Shown here: positions 24,416 to 33,263 of the stretch, in pieces
How the letters are laid out: each line of letters starts with the position of its first letter
Position numbering within the stretch: position 1 is the first letter of the stretch
Virus record (IMG/VR): IMGVR_UViG_3300032018_000001
Location: 1 to 64,000 of that record
Length of the DNA: 64,000 nucleotides
Source of the DNA: a virus
Strand: one strand, 5' to 3'
Program-made: the position numbers and the translations under genes
Notes under the pieces: model-generated
The model's input: the letters and a program-made list of their open reading frames with translations, nothing else
Told to the model about the DNA's origin: nothing
Database searches by the model: none

Positions 24416-25609
24416 GTGGCAATGAATCAACAGAGAATGAAAGAAAACGAAGAAGCGGGGTTTAAACGCGAGCCTGAGGAAAATGAATTCATACCTGATG
24501 TGGGAAAGACGTATTTGATTCGTCCTCTCCCGCGGGACATGGATGAGTATGCGGACGTGAACGGCGCGGATGACTTTGCTTACATCTATCGTTTTCACTT
24601 CAGCTACACAAAGCTGGACGGAACGAAAATCTTCAACATCTCATGCCCGAAAACGTGGGGCCATGACAAGCCTTGCAGCATTTGCAAGGAAGGAAACGAG
24701 CTTTACCAGAGTCCTAACGAAGAGGATAAAAAGCTGTCTAAGAAATTTTATCGGCAGGAACGTGCCCTGCTGAATCTTATCGTCCTGGATGACGCCAATT
24801 CCGTAGCCAAGGGCGTTCAGTGGTACAGGGCTCCCATCGACAAAGTTTACGGAGAAATCCGCAAGCTGGTTATCAACCCGGCATGGACTGTGAACGGTAA
24901 AGACATCTTGGATTTGGTTTACGGCCGTAATTTCACATTGAAGGTGTTGTCGAAACATGAAAGTGGGACGGGATACACGGGCTATGAAGTGACGCCTGCT
25001 CCTAACAGTTTTGACATCACGCCTTACCTTGTGGGAGACTGGCGGGAACGTATTGCAAGCTTAGTAACCCACAAACCGCGGGCAACCAACGATGACATCA
25101 ATAAGCTCATTGCTGTAAGGGATAGGGCTGGCAGCGCTGCTGGCGCTCCCCCGGCTCCTCCTGCCCCTCCCGGCAGTGTAGGCGCTCCCCCGGCCCCTCC
25201 CGCTCCTCCTGCGCCCCCGGCTGGCCCTGCGGCTCCTCCCGCGCCTCCTGCGGCACCGGCAGCGGCTGCTTCAGGCCCTGCGGCCCCTCCTACACCCCCG
25301 GCAGCTCCTCCCGCGCCTCCTGCGGCCCCGGCTGCTGGCCCTGCGGCACCTCCGCCTCCTCAGCATGCGGATAACGCGGCAAGCAAGGAACAGGAGCTTA
25401 AAGCGCCTCCTGCTCCCCCGGCAGCACCGGCTGCAGGCCCTGCAGCTCCTCCTGCTCCTCCTGCGGCCCCGGCCGCTCCTGGTGCGGATACTGCTAAGCC
25501 CGCCTGTTTTGGCAAGAAGTACGCTCCCCGAACTCCGGAATGCGTAGCATGCAAGGCCAACACACCGGCGCTTCTGCAGGACTGCAGGAAGAAGTATTTG
25601 GACGCTTAA
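24416..25609 (+). CDS. Single-stranded DNA-binding protein with Pro/Ala-rich tail
   Basis: A 397-residue gp32-like SSB. The N-terminal domain has a zinc site of the gp32 kind (ISCPKTWGHDKPCSICKEGNELY) and an OB-type fold to about residue 210. From about residue 238 comes a repetitive proline/alanine tail of roughly 120 residues (APPAPPAPP type). It then ends in a cysteine motif CFGKKYAPRTPECVACKAN and LQDCRKKYLDA. The tail replaces the usual acidic C-terminus. The start is GTG; an ATG six bases later is an alternative. An AAGGAG lies upstream. It is placed beside RecA/UvsX as in many lytic phages. Confidence 0.82.
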   Translation: MAMNQQRMKENEEAGFKREPEENEFIPDVGKTYLIRPLPRDMDEYADVNGADDFAYIYRFHFSYTKLDGTKIFNISCPKTWGHDKPCSICKEGNELYQSPNEEDKKLSKKFYRQERALLNLIVLDDANSVAKGVQWYRAPIDKVYGEIRKLVINPAWTVNGKDILDLVYGRNFTLKVLSKHESGTGYTGYEVTPAPNSFDITPYLVGDWRERIASLVTHKPRATNDDINKLIAVRDRAGSAAGAPPAPPAPPGSVGAPPAPPAPPAPPAGPAAPPAPPAAPAAAASGPAAPPTPPAAPPAPPAAPAAGPAAPPPPQHADNAASKEQELKAPPAPPAAPAAGPAAPPAPPAAPAAPGADTAKPACFGKKYAPRTPECVACKANTPALLQDCRKKYLDA

Positions 25610-25616
25610 TTAGGTT

Positions 25617-25713
25617 GCGGGTCAGGCGGCATGGGAGTCTGAGTTACTATGAGTAGGACGCTACTATTAGTTAGGACTTGGAGTGATACCGCTACCTGAC
25701 CCGCGGCTTTTTC
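25617..25713 (+). ncRNA. Structured RNA with terminal 10-bp stem and T-run
   Basis: GCGGGTCAGG (25617-25626) pairs perfectly with CCTGACCCGC (25695-25704) and is followed by GGCTTTTTC. Inside, CGG pairs CCG across a CTA bulge, and a hairpin ACTA-TGA-GTAG / CTAC-TAT-TAGT closes a four-base loop. The whole 90-base element looks like a small RNA ending in a terminator, or a leader that controls the recombinase gene 31 bases later. No protein frame fits. Confidence 0.45.
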
Positions 25714-25734
25714 AGACTATTACAAGGAGAAAAA

Positions 25735-28125
25735 ATGGCAAAGAATAAATCGGTTAAAGAAGAATTATATGAGTCACTGGAGAAAGACAAGACGGTGATT
25801 CTGGGCCTGGATGCAAAAATTCCCTACTTTGTAAATTCCGGACATTACGGATTGAACAGGGTACTATCCGGACGCTGGCTGGGCGGATGGTCTGCAGGCA
25901 CTGTCGGTGAAATGTTCGGAGACCCTTCTTGTCTGGTTGCTGGTACTCGTGTTGTTTTAGCGGACGGCAGTATTGTTTCCATAGATAGTCTTGGAAATAA
26001 ACACTTACAGCATATTGATGTTCTTATGCAGAAGGGTAACGGGGATAATGCTGTTGCTAAAGTTTTTCATAAGTATGAAAAGCAGAATGTCACAGAGATT
26101 ATTTTAAGTGATGGTTCTCGCGTTACAGGTACGCATAATCACCCTTTGCTGACTACCGCTGGTTGGATGACCATTGACGAGTTGCAATTAGGTGATACGC
26201 TTATGACTACAAGTTTTATTCCTTGTCATATCACCGATTACATAAAAACAGGCTTTGTGGTGGAACAATCGCATCTTGGGCCTCGGTATAACGGAAAAAT
26301 GCCGCAGGTCGTTGATGAAGAGCTTGCTTCAGTAATGGGATATGTTCTTGGTGACGGTTGGGTAAGAAAGAAAGGTGTAGGTTTTTTGGTTAATCCTGAT
26401 GAAATTGACATACTCGGTAAATTGTTAGTTTACATGGACAACCTTTTTGGTGTTGCCGCTCACACGCAAGTCAGGGTTGGCAAGGACCATTATTACGAAG
26501 GTAAGTTGTTTAAAAGTAAAAAGGCGCTTACGTCAGTAGAGTATTCAAGAAATGCTGTGACTAAAGCTTTGGGCTTTCTGTCAGAAAAAAGAATTCCTGA
26601 TTTAATTATGCGCTCTGGAAATTCAATTATGAGCAGTTTTCTCAGGTGGTTATTTGAAGCTGCCGGTTGTTGCTTTAGCAAGGGTCGTGGATCACGAGCT
26701 GTTGCTTTGAAAACCGCATACTTGGATTTAGCTTTGGATGTACAACTTGCTTTGCGCCGTTTTGGAATAAGAGCGAGAATAATCAAGTGGACAAACAGCG
26801 CAGGGCGCATATCTTATAATATTCGTATAGGCAGCAGGGATAATATTTTGTTATTTGATAAGTACATAGGTTTTGTATCAAACAAAAAAATAATAAAACT
26901 GCAGCAGCTCGTATCAGACGTAAACAAAATGCGAAAACCGCGAGATTCTAAACCAGAAACTGTTGTGGCAATTAACAGGCTTAGTAAGCAGCAGGATGTT
27001 TTTGACATAGAGATTCCAGAAGGCCACCAGTTTGTTGCTAATGGTATTATTAGTCATAATACTGGAAAAAGTCTTTTAACCAGTCGAGCGATGGTATCAC
27101 TGCAGCGCAAGGAAATTTATATCAACGAAGGCTGCGAGAAGGAAGTGGATTTGACGGACACCTTCATCATCCTAGATGATACGGAAAAAGCATACCAGGA
27201 AAAATTCTGTAAGATGCAAGGTATGGACATTAACGACCTTATCAAGCTTCACAAAACATTGACCGTTGAAACGCACTTTACGCAGATGGAAGACAAGGTG
27301 AATAAAATACGCGCTCTCACCAAGCAGGCTCCTCTCGGTGTTTTCTGCGATTCCATTTCTCAGCTTTCTACAGACAACGAAATGGAAAAGGGTATGGAGA
27401 CTACGGACATGGGTAACAAAGCCAAGAAGGTGCATCAAGCAATGCGCCTGTATTCCGATTACATTTATTCCAATATGGTCATGTATCTGGCCAATAGTCA
27501 TGTTACGGATAGTCCTAACCCTTACGGGCCTAAGCGCGTTATTAAGGGCGGAAAAGGCATGGCTTTTCAGTCCACAGTGAGGCTGGATTTGCGCTACCTT
27601 AGTAAATTCATTCGTAACATGATGGATACTTCTGAGGTGGGCGAGCGCGGGGAAACTTACGGCGTGAAGATTCTGGCTGAGACGGTAAAAAACCGCGTTG
27701 CTCCTCCTTTCATGTTCACAATCATTGACGTGTACTTTGACCGTGGCATTGACCCATACTCCGGGCTGTTTGACCACTTCACACGCACGGGCCAGATTAT
27801 GCTTAAGCCTGCGGATAAAAAGAAAAAGGAAAAAGAGAAGGAGAAGGAGCCCGAAGAAAAAGGAAAGAAGAAAAAGAAAAAGAAGATTGACCCGGATTCT
27901 ATTTACCTTTTTGACGGCAAGCATGAATTCAAGCACGCCGAATTGCCTCAGCTGATTATAGCTCAGGATTTGCTGGGCGTTAAGGCTGCTGGTTTTGAAT
28001 ACATGACTCCGATAGATGCCGGTGAGTTGGTAGAGGAAGACCTGGAGGAAGACGATAAGGACTTTCCCACGGCCGCGCCTCCGCCGCTTCCTCCTGTTCC
28101 GCGCCGTGAACCTATGGGAGAATGA
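25735..28125 (+). CDS. RecA/UvsX-like recombinase, interrupted by an intein in the P-loop
   Basis: A 796-residue precursor; without the intein the recombinase is 419 residues. The Walker A reads GDPS/TGKS, split exactly by the intein. The RecA core continues with APLGVFCDSISQLS (Walker B area) and KGGKGMAFQSTVRLDL. A lysine/glutamate-rich linker (from about residue 695) and a C-terminal proline-rich acidic tail end the protein. It catalyses strand exchange for recombination-dependent replication with SSB and the mediator upstream. AAGGAG precedes the ATG. Confidence 0.9.
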   Translation: MAKNKSVKEELYESLEKDKTVILGLDAKIPYFVNSGHYGLNRVLSGRWLGGWSAGTVGEMFGDPSCLVAGTRVVLADGSIVSIDSLGNKHLQHIDVLMQKGNGDNAVAKVFHKYEKQNVTEIILSDGSRVTGTHNHPLLTTAGWMTIDELQLGDTLMTTSFIPCHITDYIKTGFVVEQSHLGPRYNGKMPQVVDEELASVMGYVLGDGWVRKKGVGFLVNPDEIDILGKLLVYMDNLFGVAAHTQVRVGKDHYYEGKLFKSKKALTSVEYSRNAVTKALGFLSEKRIPDLIMRSGNSIMSSFLRWLFEAAGCCFSKGRGSRAVALKTAYLDLALDVQLALRRFGIRARIIKWTNSAGRISYNIRIGSRDNILLFDKYIGFVSNKKIIKLQQLVSDVNKMRKPRDSKPETVVAINRLSKQQDVFDIEIPEGHQFVANGIISHNTGKSLLTSRAMVSLQRKEIYINEGCEKEVDLTDTFIILDDTEKAYQEKFCKMQGMDINDLIKLHKTLTVETHFTQMEDKVNKIRALTKQAPLGVFCDSISQLSTDNEMEKGMETTDMGNKAKKVHQAMRLYSDYIYSNMVMYLANSHVTDSPNPYGPKRVIKGGKGMAFQSTVRLDLRYLSKFIRNMMDTSEVGERGETYGVKILAETVKNRVAPPFMFTIIDVYFDRGIDPYSGLFDHFTRTGQIMLKPADKKKKEKEKEKEPEEKGKKKKKKKIDPDSIYLFDGKHEFKHAELPQLIIAQDLLGVKAAGFEYMTPIDAGELVEEDLEEDDKDFPTAAPPPLPPVPRREPMGE
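25930..27060 (+). mobile_element. RecA intein (LAGLIDADG)
   Basis: A 377-residue intein (residues 66-442) begins CLVAGTRVVLADGSIVSIDSL. It has block B VTGTHNHPLLT and ends DVFDIEIPEGHQF and ANGIISHN followed by Thr of the P-loop. One clear LAGLIDADG motif is VMGYVLGDG (about residue 200); the second, FLRWLFEAAGC (about residue 302), is divergent. Splicing must occur for the recombinase to bind ATP. Confidence 0.92.
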
Positions 28126-28338
28126 ATGTTGCTGACCAACGAAGAGCGCCAAAAGTTTTCTACTTACCTTAAGCAGTCTGCGGAAGGCGATAAAGGCATT
28201 ATCGAGCAACTGGAAAATTTAAATAATAAGCTTGGCATGTCATCTTCACTCAAAGAAGCTATGACGGGTAAAATGAAGAGCGAGATGACTGTTAAGCTTA
28301 CGGTTGCTTCACTGCTCGATAAGGTAGAAGGTTTTTAA
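28126..28338 (+). CDS. Small hypothetical protein, 70 aa
   Basis: A 70-residue helical protein (NEERQKFSTYLKQSAEGDKG), directly after the recombinase stop with GGGAG upstream. It has a methionine- and lysine-rich middle. Not recognised. A promoter box separates it from the next gene. Confidence 0.5.
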   Translation: MLLTNEERQKFSTYLKQSAEGDKGIIEQLENLNNKLGMSSSLKEAMTGKMKSEMTVKLTVASLLDKVEGF

Positions 28339-28345
28339 GACTGGC

Positions 28346-28354
28346 CGTATTAAT
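28346..28354 (+). promoter_or_regulatory. Phage-specific promoter box, leaderless arrangement
   Basis: CGTATTAAT followed by ATGGT and then ATG at 28360. There is no ribosome binding site between box and ATG. This is the third copy with the start codon directly at the expected transcription start. Confidence 0.6.
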
Positions 28355-28359
28355 ATGGT

Positions 28360-31300
28360 ATGAAAAGAAATTCTAAATCAGGGGCTGCTAAGGCCACAGT
28401 TTTCTCAGACCCGCACGCAAATAATTTCCAGCGTTTCGCCAAAATCAAAAATGGTTTTAACTCAAGGCTCTTAGATGTAATAAGAGCCTTGCGTTTTATT
28501 AACACCTACAACGAAGAGAATGCTATTGATACTACGCTTCTCTCCGGAGACTTATTCCATACGTTTTCTTTCGTAGAAAATGATGTGATGAATCTTGTCA
28601 ATGAGGTGCTAAGTAACTGGTACGGCCAGCTGTACTACATTGTCGGCCAGCATGACTTGAAAACCAAAGCGGACAAGTACGATGAGCGGCTGGCAAGTTC
28701 TTTGGTATTCAGGAACAACAAAACAATTCACCTATTGCAGGGCGGAATAAAGTATACGCTGCCTAACGGTACTACACTTTTCGGTATGGGCTGGCAAGAC
28801 CCTAAAAATTTCTACGAGCAGGAGTTTGAGTCTGCGGATATTTTCATGGGCCACCAGATGATTGATAATCCGGACATCCCAAAAGGAATGCGACTGCATA
28901 AGGACTGGATTGAAAAGAACGGTTACAAACTGCTAATCTTTGGTGATATTCATAAGCCTGATTTCAGAAAATATGATGGCTACAATGTTTTGATTCCCGG
29001 CGCTCCCCTTCAGCACAATTTTGGTGATGCCGGGCAGGACAGGGGATTCTGGACGGTTGACCTGGATACCTACGATGCTGATTTTATTCCCATCAATACC
29101 ACACCAAAATTTATCAAGGTGCAGAGTGCTGCGGAATTAAAGAGCGGCGATGACTTCAATTTCTACCGGGTAGAAAAGCCCGCGGATGTGGATACTACGG
29201 GAATGAATGTGGCCGTCCGCAAGGAAGTAAAGCAGGCCTTTAGAGAATCCGGGTTATCCGTGGCCATGTCAGACGAAGAGCTTCTGACAAAATATTTGGA
29301 ATTGAAAACTGATAAGAACGAGACCAAGCAGGATGTGTTTTTGCAAACAGGTTTGAAGTATTTGAAAGAGTGCGTGTCATCTGCGGTCACGCCCAAAGAC
29401 TATGTAATAAAAAAGGTGGAGATACACAACTTTGTTTCCATGCTCGGCAAGCACACGTTCACTTTTGTCAAAGACATTTTTCTCATTCTGGGCAGCAACG
29501 GTTTTGGAAAGACAACGCTCTTTGAGGCGCTGTATTGGTGCCTGTTCGGGGTTACTACAAAAGGTTTGGCTGCTGGGGAAGTGGTCAACGATACTGTCAA
29601 CGAAGACTGTAGCGTTATCGTAACGCTGGAAGGAAGCAAGGATACTATTACCGTTCACCGGTACAGGAAGGATAAGGATTTTGGTAATGCTTTCTTTTTC
29701 AATATTTATGCAGGGTCTACTGACGCGCAAGAGCAAGGTAGCGTTTATCAGATTAAGCGTGAGTCCACGGATGCAACGCAGGAAGAGCTTAACCGGATGC
29801 TGGGTACTAATGCCAGCTTCTTTAAGAACGTCAACTATTTCTCACAGGAAGCTTTTGAATTTTTCTCCACGCTCACGGACGCCGGGCAGAAAGCAATCTG
29901 CAAAAATCTTATGCAGATTGACCGCTTTGAAAAGGCGGAAGACAAGGTTAAGTTTGAAGCGGCAATCCTGGACAACAGCTATAGCAAGCAGGAGCAGCAG
30001 CTTTCCAGTGATAAGGCTGTCCTGATTGAGAAGGAGCAGACCTTGAAGAGTCTCAGGTCTCAGGAGATTATCTGGGAAAGCCAGCACAAAGAGGATTTGG
30101 TTAAACGAGCGGAACAGCTGAAGGGCCTACAGGCCCGCTCTGAAAAAATAAATCGTAACATCGAAGTCCTCAGCGCGGAAAAAGAGGACTTGGAAAAACA
30201 GAAGGCAGGAATAGAGCTTGCTATTCCTGTGTACGTTGACGCATACGCGGCCGTGGTCGTTGAATTGACGCAGGCCATTGCTACGGCTGATGGTAATCGC
30301 TCTTCAGGGCGGAAGGAATACTTCGATGAGCTGAAGCGCCTGAACACCAATAAGGAAAAGCTTAACAAAGACCTTTACAGCATAGAGGCTGACCTGTCGC
30401 AGGTCAGTAACCGGCTGGATGAGCTCAAAGAGCAGGTGACGGCCTCTGACAGCGCTCTGTGCTCTTTATGCGGTCAGAAGCTTCCGCCTTTTAAAATATC
30501 TGAGATACGGGAAAGGCTTCAGCAGGAATACTCCCAGAAGACCGCGCTGCTTCCAGGAATGAATAAAACCAAGGAAATCCTGCAGTCGAATATCCAAAAC
30601 ACCGTAGAGCTTATTGCACAGCTGGAAACCAAAAACAATTTTGATAAGCAAGACCAAGCTGTGCGCCTGCTGCAGGCCAGGAAAGACACCGTTACCGTCC
30701 AACAGACCGCGGCTAAGCAGTTGCATGATAATGCAGTCAATCAAGCCAAGCTTGTCTATCAAGAAAAAACACACGAGATGGATACCCAGCTTGTAAATCT
30801 GTCATCGGAGCTGGCTGTGTTGCTCAGGGATAAAGCAACCTGCGAGCACGACTACGGCGCATATCTTCTTGAATTAAAGGCTCAGACAGAGGTTGCCAAT
30901 CCTTTTTCTGTTGAAATAAAAAATCATGAAGCACTGCAAACGCAGATGCGCCTTGGCATAGTAGCCAGAGAAGAAGAACTGCAGCGCCTTTATGCGGAGC
31001 AGGAGATTCATCAATTCTGGCGCGTAGCATTTTCTAACCAAGGCATAATTTCTTACCTGCTAGATAATTTTTCATTGCGTTTTACTATTATAATTAACGA
31101 TATTTTGTTGGATTTAACAGACGGGCATTACTCTTCATTATTATCAACCCAGAAAAAACTGAAAAACAAAGATGAGTACCGAGAACAGTTTGAATTTAAA
31201 ATTTTTATCGATGGCAAGGAGCGGACGTATAAAGCACTGAGTGGAGGACAAAAAGCTAGAATTAATCTTGCTACGGTTGCCACTTTGCACAAGATAATAC

Positions 31301-31530
31301 AAGAACAGTATAACTTAATTGCGATTCCATTTTCTCTTGTGGCGCTAGATGAGCTAATTTCTGAGCTGGATGCCGGTGGAATAGAGGCAATGAGTTCTTT
31401 GATTAGCGGTATGGCCAAAGATTGTGCAGTTTACGTGATAACACACCTGGATAATTTTAAAAACTTGTTTTCTAATCATGTTACTGTGGACTACACAAAA
31501 GAAAAAGGTACAATAATAGCGTATGTTTAA
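28360..31530 (+). CDS. Mre11-Rad50 (SbcD-SbcC, gp47-gp46) fusion nuclease
   Basis: A single 1056-residue protein joins both halves of the recombination nuclease. Residues 1-330 are a metallophosphoesterase (Mre11) with FSDPHANN (D17, H19), SGDLFHTF, VGQHD, MGHQM and FGDIHKP. After a linker, the Rad50 ATPase starts with Walker A GSNGFGKT (378-385). Coiled coils flank a zinc hook CSLC (701-704), and the second half has the signature LSGGQKARI (960-968) and Walker B ALDE (D997, E998). In T4 and most phages these are two genes. It processes ends for recombination. The ATG sits directly after a promoter box. Confidence 0.92.
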   Translation: MKRNSKSGAAKATVFSDPHANNFQRFAKIKNGFNSRLLDVIRALRFINTYNEENAIDTTLLSGDLFHTFSFVENDVMNLVNEVLSNWYGQLYYIVGQHDLKTKADKYDERLASSLVFRNNKTIHLLQGGIKYTLPNGTTLFGMGWQDPKNFYEQEFESADIFMGHQMIDNPDIPKGMRLHKDWIEKNGYKLLIFGDIHKPDFRKYDGYNVLIPGAPLQHNFGDAGQDRGFWTVDLDTYDADFIPINTTPKFIKVQSAAELKSGDDFNFYRVEKPADVDTTGMNVAVRKEVKQAFRESGLSVAMSDEELLTKYLELKTDKNETKQDVFLQTGLKYLKECVSSAVTPKDYVIKKVEIHNFVSMLGKHTFTFVKDIFLILGSNGFGKTTLFEALYWCLFGVTTKGLAAGEVVNDTVNEDCSVIVTLEGSKDTITVHRYRKDKDFGNAFFFNIYAGSTDAQEQGSVYQIKRESTDATQEELNRMLGTNASFFKNVNYFSQEAFEFFSTLTDAGQKAICKNLMQIDRFEKAEDKVKFEAAILDNSYSKQEQQLSSDKAVLIEKEQTLKSLRSQEIIWESQHKEDLVKRAEQLKGLQARSEKINRNIEVLSAEKEDLEKQKAGIELAIPVYVDAYAAVVVELTQAIATADGNRSSGRKEYFDELKRLNTNKEKLNKDLYSIEADLSQVSNRLDELKEQVTASDSALCSLCGQKLPPFKISEIRERLQQEYSQKTALLPGMNKTKEILQSNIQNTVELIAQLETKNNFDKQDQAVRLLQARKDTVTVQQTAAKQLHDNAVNQAKLVYQEKTHEMDTQLVNLSSELAVLLRDKATCEHDYGAYLLELKAQTEVANPFSVEIKNHEALQTQMRLGIVAREEELQRLYAEQEIHQFWRVAFSNQGIISYLLDNFSLRFTIIINDILLDLTDGHYSSLLSTQKKLKNKDEYREQFEFKIFIDGKERTYKALSGGQKARINLATVATLHKIIQEQYNLIAIPFSLVALDELISELDAGGIEAMSSLISGMAKDCAVYVITHLDNFKNLFSNHVTVDYTKEKGTIIAYV

Positions 31531-32179
31531 TTGCAGACGGTGCGGGTATTCTTGGTTGCCTAGAAAGACTAATCCTAAATACTGTCCGTTATGCAGTAGT
31601 ATCTGTTGGCGCACACATAAGAAAAAACCACTAGGGCACCTGTTGGTACTTAGACGGTGGCGAAAACGAAATAGGAAGCGTTACCTTGAGCTTCAAAGAA
31701 AAAGCTCGGCTATTTTTAGAAAAAAGCATCCGGATAGGGTTAAGAAAGCACTTGCTGATTATAAAAGTAAAAATTATGATAAAATCATCAGGCATAGCAG
31801 GGAGTACTGGAAAATTTATTATAAAAATAATAGACAAAAAGTGCTTATTAAGAATAAGCAATACCGCGTTAAAAATAAAATTCTTTATAAGATAAGAAAC
31901 AATATATACACTGCTATAAAAAGAGAGCTAGGTTTTAAACAAAGCAGCACTGTAGTACTGCTAGGTTGTTCTGTGCAGGTTTTTAAAGACTACATTGCGC
32001 GGCAGTTTAAGCGTGGTATGTCTTGGCATAATCACGGAAAGTGGCATTTAGACCACATTAAGCCCTGTGTTTCTTTTGACTTGACTAAGCTATCAGAGCA
32101 AAGAAAGTGTTTTCACTACTCTAATTACCAACCTTTGTGGGCCAAAGATAATCTTATTAAAAATAAAAGGTCAGCATGA
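31523..32179 (+). CDS. HNH endonuclease with N-terminal zinc ribbon
   Basis: A 218-residue, AT-rich, lysine/tyrosine-rich gene that starts inside the Mre11-Rad50 3' end. CRRCG and CPLC form an N-terminal zinc ribbon. A long basic helical region follows, then the HNH core WHLDHIKPCVSF and HYSNYQPLWAKDNLIKNKR. It resembles free-standing homing endonucleases of the WHLDHI family seen in phages. It overlaps the next gene by ATGA. Confidence 0.82.
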   Translation: MFNCRRCGYSWLPRKTNPKYCPLCSSICWRTHKKKPLGHLLVLRRWRKRNRKRYLELQRKSSAIFRKKHPDRVKKALADYKSKNYDKIIRHSREYWKIYYKNNRQKVLIKNKQYRVKNKILYKIRNNIYTAIKRELGFKQSSTVVLLGCSVQVFKDYIARQFKRGMSWHNHGKWHLDHIKPCVSFDLTKLSEQRKCFHYSNYQPLWAKDNLIKNKRSA

Positions 32180-32760
32180 GCTTAAAAGTGTTATATTTTG
32201 ATATTGAAACTACCGGGCTGGAAGCCAAGGAGCATGACATCATTCACCTTGCCATGATTGCTGAGGTGAACGGTAAGGTAGTAGGCGAGCACGAGTTCCG
32301 CATGCGCCCTACACGCTTCGACAATATCAACCCTGAGGCCCTGGCAGCGAATGGATTCACAGTAGAGGAGCTTAAGGTGCTCCCACCGCAGGAAGAAGTT
32401 TTCCCGGAGATAATAGCCACGCTGGACAGGTACATTGACAAATACAACAAAGCGGATAAATTCACACCGGCCGGTTACAACATTCGGTTTGACGAAGCTT
32501 TCCTCAGTGAGCTGTTCAAGAGAAACAAAAACGATTACATAGGCAGCTACCTGAATTGGCACGACTTGGATTTGCTTTACGTTATGTTCCTATACGAATT
32601 TTTAGGTCATCACAAGCTTCCGAATTACAAACTGGAAACGGTAGCGGCGTACTACGGCGTTAAGCACGCTCCGCATGATGCTTTAAGCGATGTTAGGGCC
32701 GTGCGCGAGCTGGTACACAAATTTCTGTTTCAGTCTGTAAATTGGACGCTGCATAAATGA
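32176..32760 (+). CDS. DnaQ-like 3'-5' exonuclease
   Basis: A 194-residue DEDDh exonuclease. Exo I is YFDIETTGLE (residues about 6-15), exo II is GYNIRFDEAFL and exo III is HAPHDALSDVRA. The full compact domain is present, similar to oligoribonuclease/DnaQ. It could proofread for the polymerase or degrade single strands. It overlaps neighbours by ATGA. Confidence 0.88.
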   Translation: MSLKVLYFDIETTGLEAKEHDIIHLAMIAEVNGKVVGEHEFRMRPTRFDNINPEALAANGFTVEELKVLPPQEEVFPEIIATLDRYIDKYNKADKFTPAGYNIRFDEAFLSELFKRNKNDYIGSYLNWHDLDLLYVMFLYEFLGHHKLPNYKLETVAAYYGVKHAPHDALSDVRAVRELVHKFLFQSVNWTLHK

Positions 32761-33191
32761 TAAGAATATCCTACACTATTTTTAGTTTTGATGCACTATT
32801 TGAAGGCCCGAAAAGAACACCTTCAGAGTGGGTTATTTCTTTGATGAGAAAGCTTCAGTTTCATCAACACATAGTAGTAGCATCTTGGCACAAAGAACGC
32901 TGTAGGGCGGATATGATTGGAGTGTTGAGAGATTTGGCAGGAAGGCCGAGTAAGGTTCCGCTTTTGATTTTGGAGCCGGAAGAAGACAATACAGACCCTC
33001 GTTTTTGGTTGTTGAATTCTATTCGCAGGTGTATACTTCATTTTAAACAGAATCCTGAACTTGTCATAGTGGAAAATAGTTTTATGGATAGCAGGCTGGG
33101 AGCTGGGTCTATTGTAAGTGAAATAGGAATGCTACTTTACAAAGAAGAGCTTCAGCAGTTCAACATATTGCAGGTTTTTAACAAGTTGTAG
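32757..33191 (+). CDS. Hypothetical protein, 144 aa
   Basis: Unrecognised. Contains strands such as VPLLILEPEEDN and NPELVIVENSF and a basic helical centre. It overlaps the exonuclease by ATGA. Its stop codon lies in the hairpin of a terminator, so it ends the operon. Confidence 0.55.
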   Translation: MIRISYTIFSFDALFEGPKRTPSEWVISLMRKLQFHQHIVVASWHKERCRADMIGVLRDLAGRPSKVPLLILEPEEDNTDPRFWLLNSIRRCILHFKQNPELVIVENSFMDSRLGAGSIVSEIGMLLYKEELQQFNILQVFNKL

Positions 33192-33218
33192 CTTTTTTAG
33201 AAAAAGTAAGCTATTTTT
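33189..33218 (+). terminator. Rho-independent terminator
   Basis: TAGCTT pairs with AAGCTA around a T/A-rich stem, followed by TTTTT. The stem is AU-rich and starts at the stop codon of the upstream gene. Confidence 0.65.
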
Positions 33219-33234
33219 AATTATTGATTGAGTA

Positions 33235-33252
33235 CCGATTCACTTTAATCGG
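33235..33252 (+). promoter_or_regulatory. Inverted repeat CCGATT/AATCGG
   Basis: CCGATT and AATCGG face each other across 6 bases, just upstream of the nuclease start at 33264. This could be an operator or a short hairpin; no regulator is identified. Confidence 0.35.
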
Positions 33253-33263
33253 AAATTTACAGT

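Noticed and set aside
27172-28209. Long minus-strand open frame opposite the recombinase
   Set aside because: It is the complement of a well-supported + strand gene with RecA motifs; no minus-strand gene occurs elsewhere, and the product is low-complexity.
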